DNA from: Amoebophrya sp. A120 | Taxonomy: Eukaryota > Sar > Dinophyceae > Syndiniales > Amoebophryaceae | DNA length: 64,000 nt | Assembly (NCBI GenBank): GCA_905178155.1 | Contig: CAJINV010000001.1 | Coordinates: 155,079 to 219,078 of the forward strand | Direction: 5' to 3' | In this document: positions 44,801-55,036 of the stretch, piece after piece | Position numbering within the stretch: the stretch's first letter is position 1 | Layout: every line of letters begins with the position of its first letter | The notes under the pieces: model-generated | Database searches by the model: none | The model's input: the letters and a program-made list of their open reading frames with translations, nothing else | What the model was told of the DNA's origin: nothing | Program-made: the position numbers and the translations under genes

Positions 44801-47800
44801 CTGATCGGGTCGTTCTTGATCTGGTTCATCACGCCCAGAAAGTAGTCCCGATTCGCCTGCTGGTGGTATTTGCCCAGGTGCGAGGGCGGCATGTAGACGG
44901 TGATGAAATCCGAGTAGCCGCCCATGTCCTCCAGATGGTCCAAGAACTTCCGGGCCTTGGATTCCTTGTCCAGATAGTCCTTGCCGTTAAACTCGACCTT
45001 GACGTCCTCAAACATCACGGCGCCCACGCACAGCAGCGCGATCTCGACGCAGATCACAAACGCGATGCAGATTTTGTTGCTCACAATCTTACTGAACATG
45101 GCGTCTCCGGAGGTTGTGGTTAGCAATTTTCCCATGTTCTGCTGCACCTGCTTGTCCGTCCAGTTGCTAGCTGTGGTCGTCTATGCACTGCAAAAGTACT
45201 ATCGCACTCGTACACGACATCGCAATCACGCATTGCAAGTCCCTTACTTTCTCGAGGTAGATCCGCATTACAAATTCCGCTTCTCATGCTGAGGTAATTT
45301 GTCGTGCGATTTTTACTACGTACGATACTTTTGCACACACGATATCGTCCCCGTCTCTTCGGACCGCAAATGCTCTCCGCCGTACTTCTCTGCGAGGACG
45401 AACCCCCCGAGGAAAACGGTGAACAAGGTGATGTAAAGGCCGATCATGCCCAGCGCCGTGTGCCAGCAGAAGTGGCGCAACGCCAACACCTCGACGATGG
45501 ACCCGAAACAGTAGCCGACGAAGATCGCGAGGCAGGAGAGCAGGATCGACCGATGCGCGTACCCGACGGCCTGCTCCATGCGCTCTTCGAACTTCAGCTT
45601 GGGTGTGAGTCGGTCGTAGGCGCGGACCAGAATAATGTCGTAGTCCACCACGATGGCGAGCAGCAGGTGAATGGCGAGCGGTGACATCACGGTCAGGGCA
45701 AGTACGCCGTCGTCCTCCCCGTCCTTGTCCACATCCCCTCCCATCGCGTATCAAGTGCAAAAGTGTCTGGGTCTGGAAGTCTTCCATGCATATTTTACAT
45801 AACCCATGACGCCTGTAATGCATGGCCTAGCATCACAGATTTCTAAAGGGCCTTCTGATGCGTATTCCGCATGAGAAACGCCCACTCCGCGTCGCACAAA
45901 CTGAAGAACTCCTCTTGCTGGTCATGCAATACAGATTTTTTTTACCTTCTAAAGACAGCATCACAAGTTGCAACCTTCCAGACCCAGACATTTTTGCATT
46001 CGATATCGCGTCCCACATTTCGATCGCGCCGATGCCCCAGGAGAACAGCACCGCCAGGATGGGCTGGATCACGACCAGCGCGGCGACCGCGGTGCGGGCG
46101 GGCTTCAGGCCGTTCGGGCCGCCTTCCGCCGAGTAGCGGATGCCGATCGCGCAGATGAGAAAAAAGATCATCAGGAAGAACGTCCCCACCAGGTTGCCGA
46201 TCTCGTTTGTGATCACGCGGACGATCTCCATCGCCAGCCACTTGCTGTGGAAAATGAAAACATCGATGCCCCTGTCGTACAAAGCCTTCCACTGGGACTT
46301 GCTCGGCGGGTCGTCGTCCTTCTCGATGCCGTAGTTGTCCTTGTACTCCTCAATGATTTCATCCACCCACTCCTCCCGGTCCTCCAGGGACAGTGCGTTG
46401 CGGTTCGACACCCGCCGCCACTCGTATGACAGTGCACAACTCCCCCTCCGCTTCCCCTCATTTGTATGGCATGAACGGCAATACAAGCGCCAGCGAGAAT
46501 GCAGGTTTTGCATGACAAAATGAAAATTGCACCGGATTGTAGTGCTATTAATTTGGGCTGCTAGAGCTTGTCATGCAAACAGTGCTAAGAGGCACAGCCT
46601 GATGAATTGGGCACTTTGCATGACAAATGAAGGGGACGAGGGGGAGTTCTTGTGCACATTCATAACTCGTTCCGGTTCAGTTCGCACTCCGAGCGCAGGT
46701 GGTATCACACAGAAAAAAGCTGGCAGGTCATATTTGTGATGCAAAAATAAACTGACAAAAAGATTTGTATTGCATATCGTTAATAGCATGCTATGAGGCC
46801 GCCCATCATGGCAGATTTTTTTGTGTATTTATTTTTGCATTACAAATATGCTCTGCCCGCTTTTTTCTGTGGGATAGGCGGACCAGGGTGAGGAAGGTTT
46901 CGCAATTGGAGATGCGGTACGGCGCGAACTTGCGGTCGGAAGCCAGGTAGGCGAGGCAGCCCTGACACTTGGTCGGGAAGGTGGCCACGGCGGCCCGGCC
47001 GCCCAGCACCGTGGCGGCGTTGGTGGCGTCCTTGGTCGCGTCGCGCCACGTGTGCACCGCCGGGTTGGCGCACGAGTCCGCGTGGTCGGTGCAGGTCTGC
47101 GGGCACATTTCCGCGGTCATCTTGTTCAAAAATTCCGGCTTGATAGTGCAGCCCCCCACGTCCGCGGCGCACTTGCACGCCTTCTCCGGGACGCCGTCGC
47201 AGCCCACGGTTTGCACGGCCGAGTTGAAAGCGATCCGCTCCGAGGTGTCCACGCAGGAATGGCACCCGGGGGTGAGTTTTCCGGCCCCGGCGGCGTTGAT
47301 GGCGCTCACCGGGTTGCCGGTGGCAAGGTACACGGCCCCGGCGGCCAGGTCGTAGCGGTTGTTCAGTAAGTCCAGGTAGGTTTGCAGCTTGGTGTGCTGG
47401 CACCCGATGGCCAGGCAGCTCTGGCGGCACTCCTCCTCCGCGGTGGTGTTGGCCCCCGCCCCGTAGGCGCACTTGGTCTGCAGCGCGGCGTCGCCGCCGT
47501 AGGTGCTGCACTGGGTCTGGTCCTGCTGCCCGACCATGAAGGCCGGCTCCAGCTGCGCACAGAAACCGGGCGCGAGGCTCTCGCAGCGCGCCTTGCACGC
47601 GTTGCCCACCTCGTCGCACTTCGAGTAGGACCGCATCAGGCACATGGCGGCGGTCACGTCCGCGCAGCTGTTCACCGTGCTGGGCTTCCCGATAATGGCC
47701 GCGAGGGCAGTTTCGTCGTCGGTGCAGTTGCATCAAATGTAAAAATGTCTGGGTCTGGAAGATTGCCAGGTTTGTCATGCACATTTTGCATAACTCCTGA

Positions 47801-50071
47801 TGTCTGTGATGCATGCCCTGGCATGACAGATTTTGTGAGGGGTTCCTCATGCCTACACCGCATGACAAATGCTCTTTCCGTGTAGCAAAACTTGGACTCT
47901 CTCTGCTGCTCATGCAATACAGATTTTTTTAGGATCCAAAATCAGCATGACAAGTTGGATTCTTCCAGACCCAGACATTTTTACAATTGATAAGTTGCCG
48001 TACGAGTAGGTCGTCAACTTTCGCAATATCGAACAAAAAAGTGTTAACGTTAACGGTTTTCTTTTCATTTCTTAGATGGCAGTTATGCATTACAAATTTT
48101 GCCTTCCATGCATGTTACGCAATACAAATTTGGGCACCTTTTCTGATGCGTTACTGCATCACAAATTCCGTTATACGTTAACGCTTTTTCTTGTGATACG
48201 CAACGCCGCCCGTTCCTCCTCGTCGAGTTCGTCCACCTCCTGCAGCATGCGCTGGCGGCCGCCGCGGGCTTGCAACATGGCTTTGATCGGCTGCACCGGG
48301 CAGGTGGTCGAGGTGTAGCCCGCCGCTGCATCCGGGGCTGTGCAGTCCGCTTGGACGGACGCGTCGCGGATGTCCTCGTGTACGACCTTCATCAGCAGAG
48401 AGCCCATGTATCCGCTCATGAAGGTGCGAACGGGAAAATTGGAAAGCGCGAGCCGGGTGGGGCCGTCCCAAACGCCCACCAGCGGCGCGGCGGTGTAATT
48501 CAGCATGGCGCCGAAGTGCCGCGGGTCGTTCGTGGAGCAGGACAGCTCGCCCAGAAGTGGATTGGCCAAACCGATCGTGGACAGCCAGCTGTCGGTGGCA
48601 CACCAATATTGGTGGTCCATCTGGTCCGAAGGCACCCCTTCCTGGGTCGTCGACTGGAGACAGGCAGCTTGACTGGTCACCTGGCCGTCCGCCTCAGTGA
48701 CTAAGTCCATGCATCCGGACAACGGATCCGCACGGCAGTAGGGAATGGTGCGGACCTAAGAAGGTAGGGGAGGCAATAAAGCTGGTTGGATATCATAATC
48801 ATTTATCATTTCTTTTCCTCGTTCAGCGTTCGGGCTCGTCGCCTCGTCCTTTATTACCATCCATAATGATGGGTCGTCGAGAAAACAAGCAAGTAAAAAT
48901 GTGGTGCGAACTAAATTGTCTATTTCAAGTACGTACTTACCCCGTAGGCTGCGGTCATTCTTGCAGTGTTGCAAACGTCCGCTGCAGCAACGGTGCCGGC
49001 ATCCGCGCACTGGCACCCGCGCTTCAGCGCAGAGCTCACGTAGACACTGCCGGAGTACTTGCACACCGGGTGGATGTGTTCTCCCTTGTAGGTGCCGCAA
49101 GCGGCCCGGTGCCACTGCGAGGTGGTCTTGTAGTCCATCTTCGTGTTGAAGGGGCAGAAGTCGGGCCGCCACGCGTTGCCCTTTTTGGTCCTCCGGGTCT
49201 GCACGTACTGCTCAAAGTTCCAGAGTTCCTGCAACGCGGGGGTCTCGCACAGCCCGGCGTTGGTGCCCGTGGGCTTGTTGCGCATCCGGAACAGGAAGGC
49301 GAACGCGTCGCCGTCGGACTTCCCGGTTTTGAGATTTTTCTTCAGGCACTGCGTTTCGTAGTCTTTCACGCCGTAATCGCGCCCCTTCCACGTGTCGTCC
49401 CCGATGGCTTCTTTATACGAGATCCGGCCCCCGGTGATTTGCTGCTTGATCGTGTCGTACTTCTTGCTGGTGTCCGACTCGCTGGGCGAAAACACATCGT
49501 AATCGCCGCGAAAGACGAAGCCCTTGCCGATCTGCGTGGGGCCGCGCTGGCCGTCGCCGAGCGCGATGAAGAAGGGGATCGCGAAGAGCAGCGGGATAAG
49601 ACACCCCAGCGAGATGCAAAGCACCGGAAACTGCACCGCCATGCGCCCGTAGGCGCGGCCGACTTTCAGCGCGGCGCTGTCAATCGCCGCGCCGACCAGG
49701 GACAGGGGGTCGTCCGCCACCTCGGGTGGAGCGGGCATTTCGCCCATTACTTGCTCCTTTTCGGGTGCTACTGGTTCCGCCATCTTGTTGCTGTTGGCTT
49801 CCTCTAGTTGAACGTTTACAACCTCGACACCACCAGCACCAGTCGGGCCACTTGCTTCGCCTTCAGCACTTCCTTCTGCACCAGGTGTAGGACCTCCTTC
49901 TTGGTTCCCCGCTTGTGGATCTTGTTCTTGATTCACCTGTTCTTCTTGCCCGGAACTGTTATTTTCGTCTTGGTTTTGCCCGCCTGGGGCAGCTTGGGGC
50001 GATTCTGGTGCCAATGCGTCAGAAGTCAAACCTGCTCCTTGAAGCTCTTGGTCGGTAGTTGCGGAAGACAT
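41826..50071 (-). CDS. Patched/NPC1-type RND-family transporter, 1,827 aa
   Basis: Polytopic membrane protein of the RND superfamily with a sterol-sensing-like region, most like Patched/NPC1/Dispatched. The start at 50071 begins MSSATTDQEL. Thirteen exons: one canonical GT-AG intron (48756-48940) and eleven introners. After an acidic, probably cytosolic, N-terminus of about 110 residues comes TM1 (VLCISLGCLIPLLFAIPFF), then a Cys-rich ectodomain. The latter includes a region with ShK-like spacing (MTAEMCPQTCTDH). Next are TM2-6 (FFLMIFFLICAIGIRY; LLLAIVVDYDIILVRAYDRL; AIFVGYCFGSIVE), TM7 (KICIAFVICVEIALL), a second ectodomain, and TM8-12 with FEIEYSIHIVHAFAYSRT, the hallmark segment of the second half. 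The stop is at 41826-41828 after GEGVEMAAP. The spliced length, 5,484 nt, is an exact multiple of three. Likely role is lipid or sterol transport; substrate unknown. RND arrangement strong, subfamily less certain. Confidence 0.88.
41938..42235 (-). mobile_element. Family C introner, AGCCC duplication
   Basis: The left end TATCAGAGTGCACAACCGCG pairs with GTTGTGCAGCACTTTCATA. AGCCC is perfect on both sides. Excision joins GCG TTC TTG GGC T to TG CTC GAT in frame. Confidence 0.93.
43023..43187 (-). mobile_element. Family A introner, G(A/G)CAT duplication
   Basis: The left end TATGAACTGTAACAGTATCG pairs with CGATACTTTTGCAGAGGATA. Flanks are GACAT/GGCAT. Frame kept. Confidence 0.9.
43484..43737 (-). 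mobile_element. Family B introner, GACTG duplication
   Basis: The left end TATGCATTGCAAAAGTGTCC pairs with ACATTTTTGCATTTGATA. GACTG is perfect. Frame kept. Confidence 0.94.
43942..44215 (-). mobile_element. Family C introner, TGAGG duplication
   Basis: The left end TATGAGTGTGCGCAACTCCG pairs with GTTGTGCACTCTCGTA. TGAGG is perfect. Frame kept. Confidence 0.93.
44296..44558 (-). mobile_element. Family B introner, TGAAG duplication
   Basis: The left end TATCAAATGCAAATATCGAT pairs with ACATATTTGCACTGGATA. TGAAG is perfect. Frame kept. Confidence 0.94.
45182..45344 (-). mobile_element. Family A introner, TCGTC duplication
   Basis: The left end TATGCACTGCAAAAGTACTA pairs with CGATACTTTTGCACACACGATA. 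TCGTC is perfect. Frame kept. Confidence 0.94.
45749..46005 (-). mobile_element. Family B introner, TCGCG duplication
   Basis: The left end TATCAAGTGCAAAAGTGTCT pairs with ACATTTTTGCATTCGATA. TCGCG is perfect. Frame kept. Confidence 0.94.
46425..46664 (-). mobile_element. Family C introner, ACTCG duplication
   Basis: The left end TATGACAGTGCACAACTCCC pairs with TCTTGTGCACATTCATA. ACTCG is perfect. Frame kept. Confidence 0.94.
46703..46876 (-). mobile_element. Family D introner, GG(T/C)GG duplication
   Basis: The left end TATCACACAGAAAAAAGC pairs with CTTTTTTCTGTGGGATA. Flanks are GGTGG/GGCGG. Only 38 bp of exon separate it from the element at 46425-46664. Confidence 0.92.
47731..47992 (-). 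mobile_element. Family B introner, AGTTG duplication
   Basis: The left end CATCAAATGTAAAAATGTCT pairs with ACATTTTTACAATTGATA. AGTTG is perfect. Frame kept. Confidence 0.94.
48027..48198 (-). mobile_element. Family G introner, CGCAA duplication
   Basis: The left end TATCGAACAAAAAAGTGTTA pairs with TAACGCTTTTTCTTGTGATA. CGCAA is perfect. This is the only member of its family seen in the window. Only 34 bp of exon separate it from the next element. Confidence 0.92.
48756..48940 (-). other. Canonical GT-AG intron of the RND gene
   Basis: On the minus strand the donor is TACGGG|GTAAGTAC and the acceptor CTACCTTCTTAG|GTCCGC, phase 0. No terminal inverted repeat and no duplication, unlike the other introns of this gene. 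Confidence 0.9.
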
Positions 50072-50625
50072 TTAAGTCAGAGAAGTCCTGCACATCCTGG
50101 GTGCAAGACAAAAATGAGGGTTTTGATTTTTGAATATTGATTTTTGATTTGATTACACAAAGAAAATAAATTCGTGTTGCCACACACGAAAACACAAAAA
50201 GAAAAACTTGAACGATACTTCACTTGGATCTTCCAAAAGGTAACATCAACTTCTTGTCCGGTTAGGTGAGGGGGCAATACTTAGTGGAGGGGAGCTACTA
50301 GTGGCTGGTGGAGGTCGTCGTCGACGTCGTGCAGCTACTTACTTAATATACTTACTGCTAGTAGTGCTAGGGGACGAGAGAACGGGGAATGGGTGGGTGA
50401 TAGACGAAGAACGGTTGTACTTCCTTGAATTGGGGTTGGGTAGCTTTTTATTTTTCGTATTGTTACTAGCCTCTTGACGCGGGCGTCCAGGACGCCCGCT
50501 GGGCTAGTAGATTTAAAAATAATTCTAAAGGTGGTTATGTGTTTAGAAGGTTTGGCGTGGGGTCGAGTAGAATGCGGCTAGAAGGTTGAAAAATATATAT
50601 AACGCTGCCTGTCCCGAGGAAGATC

Positions 50626-50819
50626 GTTGCCGCGCCTGCGCTTGCCCTAGCGGCCTCGCCGCTTTAACGCCTTTTGCGGTCCGGCGTCCAGGACACCGGC
50701 CCGCCGTCAGCCCTTTAGCCGCGTTGCCGCGCCTGCGCTTGCCCTAGCGGCATCGCCGCTTTAACGCCTTTTGCGGTCCGGCGTCCAGGACGCCGGCCCG
50801 CCGTCAGCCCTTTAGCCGC
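50626..50819. repeat. Two tandem copies of a 97-bp GC-rich unit
   Basis: Starts GTTGCCGCGCCTGCGCTTGC at 50626 and again at 50723. The copies differ at about three positions. Confidence 0.9.
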
Positions 50820-50999
50820 ACGCGGCAAGCAAAGCGAAGGGGGCCGGTTGCGAAGCTTATTCTGGGGCGGCTTCGGCGGCCGGCGCAAAGAAAGCCCCCG
50901 CCCCTGGATGGGGATGAGACTCACGCTTCCGGGGGCTTGTTCGCGCGGTTTTGCCTCGCGCCCCCCCGCCCATGCCATGCACCAGAAGCCGAGAGGCAA

Positions 51000-53630
51000 A
51001 AGCGTGCCCGGCCGAAACGAAAGAGGTGGCAAAAGGTGACTGCCTGGAAGCTCTTGGCCATCACTCTTGCTCGGTTGCCCGACCGGAAAGTGATGAGCAA
51101 AAGTGATGGCCATGGAGCACTTGGCAAATACTTTTGCGCGACCCGACCCGAAAGCGGTGGCCGCGGAGCTCTTGGCCAACACTTTTGCCCGCGCGGGAAG
51201 AAAGAAAGTGGCTGAGTGATGGCCGAAAATGACGGCCAGGGAGCTCTTGGCCATCACTTTCGCCCGACCGTGCCGGAAGGCGATGGCCAAAAGCGATGGC
51301 CCGCGCAGGGAGCTCTTGGCCACCACTTTTGCCCGCCCGGAACGAAAGTGATGGCCAACGAGCGAAAGTCGATGGCTGGCCACGGAGCTCTCGGCCATCA
51401 TTTTTGCCCGACCGGAAATGGATGAGCAGGGAGCTCATGGTCATCATTTTTGCCCGACCGGAAAGCGATGGCCGGAAGTGATGGCCGAGGACTTTCGCAT
51501 GCCCGGGCGAAAAGCGGTGGCAGCGGAACTACTGGCCAACACTTTTGCCCGACAGGAAAGGAAGCGCTGGGCAAAAGTAATGGCCAAGGAAAGAGCCCTT
51601 GGCCACCACTTTTGCCCATCCGGAAAGTGATGGGCAAAAGTTAAAGCGATGGCCAAGGAGTTGTCGCCATTGTTTTTCTTTGCCCGGCCGAAAAGTGATG
51701 GCCAGGGAGCTTCTGGCCATCACTTTTGCCCGACCGGAAAGCGATGGCAAAAAGTGGTGGCCGCGGAGTTCTTGGCCACCACCCTTGCCCGACCGGAAAG
51801 CGATAGCCACAATCGCTTTCGCTCGAGCGAAACAAAAGCGATGGCCGCGAGGCTCTTGGCCAGCCATCACCTTTGCCCGGCCGAGAGGCGATCGATGGCC
51901 ACTTTGACGGCCAGGGAGCTCTTGGCCATCATGTGTGCCCGGCCGAAAGGCGACGCCCGAGGAGTTCTTCGCCATCAATTTTGCCAGGCCGGAAAGCGAT
52001 GGGTGGCCAGGGAGCTCTTGGCCATCCCTTTTGCCCGACAGGAAAGCGATTGCCAGCCAAAAGTGATCGGAGGCCAGGGAGGTCTTGGCCATTACTTTGG
52101 CCCGAGCGAAAAGTGGCCACTTTTGCCCGAACGGAAAGCGATGCATGCCCCAGCAGCTCCTGGCCATCATTTTCGCCCGACTCCTGGCCACCACTTTTGC
52201 CCGGCCGGAAAGTGATGGCCAAAAGTTTCACTTTTGCCCGACCGGAGGTGGTGGCCAAGGAGCCCGTCGCCGCCCGTCACTTTTGCCAGCCCAGCCCGGC
52301 CGGGCAAGGTACGGAGCTTTTGGCCATCACTTTTGGCCGCCCGGAAACTGGTGGCAAAAAATGATCGCCGCGGAGTTCTTGGCCACCATTTTTGCCCGCC
52401 CCGGCCGGAAAGCGATGGCCAAAAGTTATTGCCAAGGAGCCCCGGGCCATCACTTTTGTCCGTCCCGAAAGTGCTCTTGGCCTCCACTTTGTTTTGCTCG
52501 GCGGGCCCACCGGAAAGTGGGGGCCAAGCTCTTGGCCACCACTTTTGCCCGGGCGGCCGGAAAGTGATGGCCAAAAGTTAGTTTCAACTTTGCTCGACCG
52601 GAGGTGATGGCCAAGGAGCCCTTCGCCGTCACTTTTGCCCCGCCCGGCTGGGCTAGGAGCTTCTGACCATCGCTTTTGCCCGCCCGGAAAGTGGTGGCCA
52701 AACGTGATCGCTGCGAAGTTCTTGGCCACAACTTTTGCTCGGCCGGAAAATGATGGCCGGGGAGCTCTTGTCCATCACTTTTGCCCGGGCGAAAAGCGAT
52801 GGCCAAAAGTGATGGCCAAGCAGCTCTCGGCCACCACTTTTGCCCGATCGGAAAGTGATGGCCAAGGAGCTTTCGCCCCTCACTTTTGCCCGACCGGAAG
52901 CAAAGCGATGGCCGCCAAAAGTAGTGGCCGAGGAGCTGCTGTTGGGTGGCCATCACCTTGCTCGCCCGGGCGGAAGGTCATGGATGGCCAAGGAACTCCT
53001 GGCCGCCATTTTTGCCGGGGGGGACAGGAAGTAACGTTTGCTCGACCGGAAAGCGATGGCCAGGGGGCTCCTGGCCCTCACTCTTGCCCGGCCGGAAGGT
53101 GATGGCCAAGCAACCAAGGAGCTCGCAGCCCTCACTTTTGCCCGAAAGAAAAGTGGCGGCCAAGGGGCTCCTGGCCGCGCCGTCACTTTTGGTTGCCCGA
53201 AGGGAAATTGATGGCCAAGGGGCTCCCTGCCGTTACTTTTGCCCGACCGGAGAGTGATGTCCAAAAGCGGCGCCCATCCAAGGAGCTCTTCTTGGCCACC
53301 AATTTTGCCTGAGCGAGCGAAAATTGATGGCCATGGAACTCTTGGCCAGCCATCACATTTGCCCGATCGGGAAGTGATGGCCCAGGGGAGGCTTTTGGCC
53401 ATCGCTTTGGCCCGGCGGGCCGGAAAATGGTGGCCCAGGAGGAGCGCCTGCCTATTACTTTTGCTGGACCCGACCGGCAAAGTGATGGCCAAAAATGATG
53501 GTCAAGGGGCTCGCGGCCGTCACTTTTGCGCCGCCCGTCCGCGAAGTGATGGCCAAGGACCCCTGGGCCATCGCTTTGCCCGGCGACCGGAAACGATGGC
53601 CCACCCAGGAGGCGCTCTTGGCCACCACTT
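51000..53630. repeat. Minisatellite, unit ~55-60 bp, GGCCAAGGAGCTCTTGGCCA
   Basis: Dozens of diverged units made of a palindromic core (GGCCAAGGAGCTCTTGGCC), then ATCACTTTTGCCCGACCGG, then AAAGCGATGGCCAAAAG. Open frames on both strands are a by-product of the repeat and are not genes. Confidence 0.9.
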
Positions 53631-55036
53631 AGACGAAGAACGGTTGTACTTCCTTGAATTGGGGTTGGGTAGCTTTTTATTTTTCGTATTGTTATGCTAT
53701 ACTGTTACTGTACTACAATCAACGAAGGGACGAACGTTCCCAACACTTGCTGATTGATATTTTGGACCGGTGCCTGTGATAAGACACTTCTGCTGGATTC
53801 CTCGATATCGATAAAGGTATAAGCTGTAGCTGATCTAACTATCGTTCCATAACGATAGAAGTAGAAGGCCACTGAAGAGTAGAGTCCACTACTAGTAGAG
53901 ACGGAAAATTATATTACGACTATTGTACAGGTGCAGTCTGCACGAAGCAGACTTGGAAAATAAGAGGAAAATGTAATATTATACACGCTACTACGCATCC
54001 ACCTGGGAGCGATAGTAGGGGAAAATCGGCCTGTTCGAAGCGATTTGCGATAAGAAGTGATGGCTTTCTCAGTTGGAGACGAGACACGAAGGGTCATCTT
54101 CGACATAATATCAACACCAGCATCTTCTGCGACCGCTTCTTGTACTATCTATTTGCTACGAGACCACGAGCACAGCTAGACTGCATTCCTCTCAACGACA
54201 GGCCGCGATTTTTCGATGTACTGTCGACCGAGTGCCTGTGCCCACGAATTTTCATACCTACGATATCGAGCTTGCTTCGTACTTTTCTTTTCTGTCAAGT
54301 TCAGCGACAGGCGAAGGCGATGGGAAGTTGCGTTTTATTGTTGCATAAGCTGCTTAAAAGCTCTTTTATGTTTATCCGAAACTTGATGTCCGAAAGAACC
54401 GAAAGCTGAAATTTCCGTCAGACTGGGTACCGCGCTCTATTGGCGTGCGCGTGGACATACAAAGGCAGCCGAGTAAAATCTTGTGACCGTGAGACGCTTG
54501 TTTCTGTTCTCGATTCGATTCACAGCTTCAGGCTGTAGAACACAACTAGGGGACCACAACTAAGCTGGAAGCCCGCAAGAGCTATCACGACCAGTTCTCG
54601 TCGTGTGTGATACGAGTACGAGTTGAACTGATGTAGATTACTACTTTAACTTTTACGCTGCTACTATCTTTTCAGAACTGCACTGCTTGTTTCAAGAGCA
54701 CAAGCAAAGTGATTCTCGTCCAGTGAGAAGTTTGGCTGAGTTCTAAACGACTTCTACCAGTTGCAAAATTTAGTGTACGTTCACGTAACTCCCGAATATG
54801 AGCTGTCTACTATGCGCAACATGGCTCGCTATCGCTATGTTTGTTTTTTCCTCGGTGTCAACAACATCTTTATGTGTGGCGCAACATCAGCGCAAGACCA
54901 AGTTCGAAGGGATCGTGTCACCATTGTAGTAGATGCAACTGGAACTGTACCAGGAGATTTGTGTAAGTATAGCACGAGCAGCTCCAGACATCAAGTTGCA
55001 AACTGTATTCCACCGTGTAGGAAACATGTTCGACGT

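Larger units (their letters stand above)
50402..53692. repeat. Long direct repeat (~62 bp) bracketing the minisatellite block
   Basis: The sequence beginning AGACGAAGAACGGTTGTACT and ending TTTTTCGTATTGTTA occurs at about 50402-50464 and identically at about 53631-53692. It brackets 3.2 kb of GC-rich repeats like a giant target duplication or a slippage product. Confidence 0.85.
50072..55036. other. Spacer with minisatellite between the RND and dipeptidase genes
   Basis: Holds a duplicated 97-bp unit, a 2.6-kb minisatellite and flanking long direct repeats. The rest (53700-55036) is mixed-composition DNA without a recognisable gene. Confidence 0.6.

Noticed and set aside
46806-47913. 357-codon minus-strand frame overlapping the Cys-rich exon in another frame
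   Set aside because: Arg/Gly/His-rich shadow of the transporter exon, which is supported by Cys spacing and by phase through all introner joints.
50715-53757. Many overlapping open frames up to about 228 codons on both strands
   Set aside because: All are translations of the minisatellite unit (repeated WPRSSWPSL-like strings) and occur equally on both strands.
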